Positions 15,574 to 17,828 of a stretch of 17,828 bases of DNA are shown one piece after another. The stretch covers positions 28,739 through 46,566 of the forward strand of contig DCUQ01000040.1 of NCBI GenBank assembly GCA_002327865.1, in the 5' to 3' direction. A program made the translations under genes and the position numbers. Source of the stretch: Syntrophaceae bacterium UBA2210. Lineage in GTDB: Bacteria; Desulfobacterota; Syntrophia; Syntrophales; UBA2210. The notes under the pieces were generated by a model that worked only from the letters and a program-made list of their open reading frames with translations, did not search any database and had not been told where the DNA came from. Position 1 is the stretch's first letter, and each line of letters starts with the position of its first letter.

Positions 15574-16485
15574 ATGGAAGTTGTAATAGAACAGATAATA
15601 AACGGACTTACAATCGGCTCTTTTTACGCGCTCATAGCTCTCGGTTACTCCATGGTCTACGGCGTTTTGAAACTGATAAACTTCGCCCATGGGGATTTTT
15701 TCACATTAGGTTCATATATCGGATACACGGTTCTGGTATTCGGGTCTGCGTCCCTGACATCACACTGCGGACTGTGGGGCGGGATAATCGTGGCCATATC
15801 AGTCGCCGCTATCTGTCTCGCACTTGTCGGTATAACCGTCGAGCGGCTGGCGTATCGTCCTATTTATCCGGCAGGGCGTCTTCCCGCCGTTGTTTCCGCC
15901 CTCGGAGCATCAATCTTTCTGCAAAATGCGATCATGGTTATCTGGGGTCCCCGCTACCAGGCATATCCGGCATCCCTGATTCCCAATATCCACATACAAT
16001 TGGGCACTCTTCACATAACCCTGCTCCAGATCGTAATACTGGTCTTTTCCTTTATCCTGATGGGCATACTGTACTATGTAATCCAGAAAACCCTCTTCGG
16101 CAGCGCCATAAGGGCATCGGCCCTCGACAGGAACACGGCCGCCCTGATGGGAATAAATTTCAACAAGGTAATCTTCTTCATATTCACACTGGGACCGGCC
16201 CTGGGTGCTGTTACCGGAGTGATGGTGGGAATGTATTACCGGCAGATCAGCTTCACAATGGGATGGAATTACGGACTTAAGGCATTCACCGCCACCATAC
16301 TGGGCGGCATCGGCAATCTGCCTGGCGCCATGTTCGGCGGGCTGATCCTGGGGCTCCTGGAAATGTTCGGCGGCGCCTATATATCGGCGGCATGGAAGGA
16401 TGTATTTGTCTTCCTTATCCTGATCCTGGTCCTGATCTTCCGACCGACCGGCCTTTTCGGTGAAAAAACGGCTGAAAAGGTGTAA
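15574..16485 (+). CDS. livH: branched-chain amino acid ABC transporter permease LivH
   Basis: This 303-aa inner-membrane protein is one half of the translocation channel of the Liv importer. It has about eight hydrophobic helices and typical LivH sequence: NGLTIGSFYALIALGYSMVYG near the N-terminus, LKLINFAHGD (about 32-41), RPTGLFGEK at the C-terminus, and the EAA-like AFTATILGGIGNLPGAMFGG loop (about 233-252) that contacts the ATPases. The ribosome site (GGAAAG, about 14 nt before ATG 15574) is weak, which may lower its output compared with the binding protein. The stop is followed 3 nt later by the livM ATG, so the two permease genes are tightly coupled. Confidence 0.95.
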   Translation: MEVVIEQIINGLTIGSFYALIALGYSMVYGVLKLINFAHGDFFTLGSYIGYTVLVFGSASLTSHCGLWGGIIVAISVAAICLALVGITVERLAYRPIYPAGRLPAVVSALGASIFLQNAIMVIWGPRYQAYPASLIPNIHIQLGTLHITLLQIVILVFSFILMGILYYVIQKTLFGSAIRASALDRNTAALMGINFNKVIFFIFTLGPALGAVTGVMVGMYYRQISFTMGWNYGLKAFTATILGGIGNLPGAMFGGLILGLLEMFGGAYISAAWKDVFVFLILILVLIFRPTGLFGEKTAEKV

Positions 16486-16488
16486 TCC

Positions 16489-17490
16489 ATGGGTAAAAAT
16501 GGCCAATCCACTCTTTCAACGTTGTTCGGCTCCGGCCGAAGTTCCCTTTTTATTATTATCGGGATATTCGTACTGTACCCCTTTATCGCGAGCAATTATT
16601 ACATCGATATAGCTTTTTTCTTCGGTATCTATGCACTTCTGGGGCTCAGTCTCAACATAGTTCTCGGCGAGGTAGGCCTTTTCGATCTGGGCCACGCGGG
16701 ATTCTATGCCATCGGCGCCTATACAACAGCCATTCTCAACACCAATTTCGGCATACCTGTTCTTGTCCTTCTGCCCGTAAGCGCCCTCGCGGCGGCATTA
16801 TTCGCCTACATCGTCTGCTCGCCCGTAATACACCTCCAGGGAGACTATCTGCTGATCGTGACAATGGGGATGGGGGAAATAATCCGCCTCGCGCTCATCA
16901 ATAATCCGTTCGAACTCACCGGCGGACCCAACGGGGTATTCGGTATCGATTTCCCCTCGCTGCCCGGCGGGTTTGTCATTGATTCGTCCATAGAGTTTTA
17001 TTTTTTCATCTGGATAATTGTCGGTCTCTCTATCCTCGGGCTGGTCAGGCTGCAGCATTCCCGGATCGGGAGGGCCTGGAATTATATCCGTGACGATGAA
17101 ATCGCAGCGAGCGCCAACGGTGTGAATGTAAAAAATTATAAACTGCTCGCATTCGTTCTCGGTGCAGCCCTGGCGGGAGTAGCCGGTAACATCTACGCAA
17201 GCAAGCTCATGTGTGTATCTCCGGAAAGTTTTACATTCTGGGAATCCTGCCTGATGTTCTGCATAGTCCTGATCGGAGGCATGGGGTCCATCCCCGGCGT
17301 GATAATCGGAGCCGCTTTCATAAGCCTCTTCCCGGAGATTTTCAGACCTTTCGCCATGTATCGAATGCTCGTATTCGGCTCTGCCATGATGCTCATGATG
17401 ATGTTCCGGCCCGGAGGCGCCTGGCCCCGTAAACGCGGCGGTCAATCCGTAACATCGCTACTGGCTAAAGCGAGGAAGAACAATGCCTGA
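16489..17490 (+). CDS. livM: branched-chain amino acid ABC transporter permease LivM
   Basis: This 333-aa inner-membrane permease is the partner of LivH. It has multiple hydrophobic helices and standard LivM blocks: LGLSLNIVLGEVGLFDLGHAGF (split by helices near 43-64), GDYLLIVTMGMGEIIRL at about 116-132, NPFELTGGPNG (about 139-149), and the ATPase-coupling stretch IGRAWNYIRDDEIAASANGVN near 190-210. IGGMGSIPGVIIGA follows at about 262-275. ATG 16489 has AAGGTG upstream. The final TGA (17488-17490) overlaps the start of livG, a usual sign of translational coupling. The C-terminal tail after the last helix is short and basic. Confidence 0.95.
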   Translation: MGKNGQSTLSTLFGSGRSSLFIIIGIFVLYPFIASNYYIDIAFFFGIYALLGLSLNIVLGEVGLFDLGHAGFYAIGAYTTAILNTNFGIPVLVLLPVSALAAALFAYIVCSPVIHLQGDYLLIVTMGMGEIIRLALINNPFELTGGPNGVFGIDFPSLPGGFVIDSSIEFYFFIWIIVGLSILGLVRLQHSRIGRAWNYIRDDEIAASANGVNVKNYKLLAFVLGAALAGVAGNIYASKLMCVSPESFTFWESCLMFCIVLIGGMGSIPGVIIGAAFISLFPEIFRPFAMYRMLVFGSAMMLMMMFRPGGAWPRKRGGQSVTSLLAKARKNNA

Positions 17491-17828
17491 ACCAAATCAC
17501 CGGAAAAATAACCCCATTATCCTGGAAACCAGGAAATTGACCAAGATTTTCGGTGGCTTGACTGCTGTAAACAATTTCGATCTGGCTGTCCACGAGGGAG
17601 AAATATCGAGTCTTATCGGACCCAACGGCGCAGGGAAAACCACCGTATTCAACGCGGTCACCGGTATTTACCGCCCCGAAGGAGGACAAATAATATTCAA
17701 TAAAGAAGAAATCGCCGGGAAAGCGCCCCATCGGATCGTAGCCAAGGGGATCGCACGAACTTTTCAGAATATCCGTCTCTTTCCAACCATGACCTGCCTG
17801 GAAAACGTAATGGCGGGGCAGCATTCCC
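17483..17828 (+). CDS. livG: branched-chain amino acid ABC transporter ATP-binding protein LivG, 3' part outside window
   Basis: The frame opens at ATG 17483, which overlaps the livM stop by eight bases, and runs off the right edge after 115 codons of an expected 250-260. GAGGAAG precedes the start. Visible parts are the A-loop region (KIFGG at 21-25), Walker A GPNGAGKTT at 46-54 and the Q-loop in ARTFQNIRLFP (Gln95), which is characteristic of LivG. The signature motif and Walker B lie beyond the window. This ATPase powers the LivH-LivM channel with a second one, LivF, which is expected next. Confidence 0.95.
   Translation, partial: MPEPNHRKNNPIILETRKLTKIFGGLTAVNNFDLAVHEGEISSLIGPNGAGKTTVFNAVTGIYRPEGGQIIFNKEEIAGKAPHRIVAKGIARTFQNIRLFPTMTCLENVMAGQHS

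Noticed and set aside
1..17828. CRISPR arrays, insertion sequences, phage or toxin-antitoxin modules, tRNA or rRNA genes
   Set aside because: Reading both strands I saw no regular repeat array, transposase, integrase, terminal inverted repeats or cloverleaf-like sequence.

Overview
The window reads as ordinary chromosome from a Gram-negative anaerobe, most likely a deltaproteobacterium in the broad sense (Desulfobacterota). This is an inference from gene content: a pyruvoyl-type arginine decarboxylase next to agmatinase and a carboxy(nor)spermidine dehydrogenase, a type III glutamine synthetase, a large acetyl-CoA hydrolase/transferase-family protein and a branched-chain amino acid (Liv) transporter. 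Base composition is even, genes are densely packed, and I see no insertion sequence, phage gene, CRISPR array, tRNA or rRNA.

Layout. (1) 1-3157, minus strand: a four-gene polyamine operon read from right to left, made of an HTH-cupin regulator, pyruvoyl arginine decarboxylase, agmatinase, and a carboxy(nor)spermidine dehydrogenase that runs off the left edge. Together they would convert arginine to agmatine, then putrescine, then carboxyspermidine, without ornithine decarboxylase or SAM decarboxylase. (2) 3436-4188, plus: an M15-type metallopeptidase, divergent from the regulator. (3) 4231-5745, minus: a divergent acetyl-CoA hydrolase/transferase homologue with a near-consensus sigma-70 promoter and a 5' leader of about 120 nt. 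(4) 6111-6587, plus: a TerB-like protein, followed by a perfect bidirectional terminator that also ends the gene after it. (5) 6742-8838, minus: type III glutamine synthetase, with a well matched sigma-54 (-24/-12) promoter upstream, as expected for nitrogen control. (6) 9171-10022, minus: truA. (7) 10493-13338, plus: an Hsp20-lon pair (small heat-shock holdase plus ATP-dependent protease). (8) 13585-14085, plus: a GNAT acetyltransferase. (9) 14274 to the right edge, plus: livJ-like, livH, livM and livG (partial), with a near-consensus sigma-70 promoter and a strong hairpin between the binding-protein gene and the first permease gene.

I found no clear undescribed defence or mobile system. The items most worth a second look are the self-contained polyamine operon with its regulator and two 11-bp repeats in the control region, the CoA-transferase homologue with an altered C-terminal motif and an aromatic-rich N-terminal half, the sigma-54 site of glnN, the structured terB leader, and a possible degenerate small reading frame between lon and the acetyltransferase gene.
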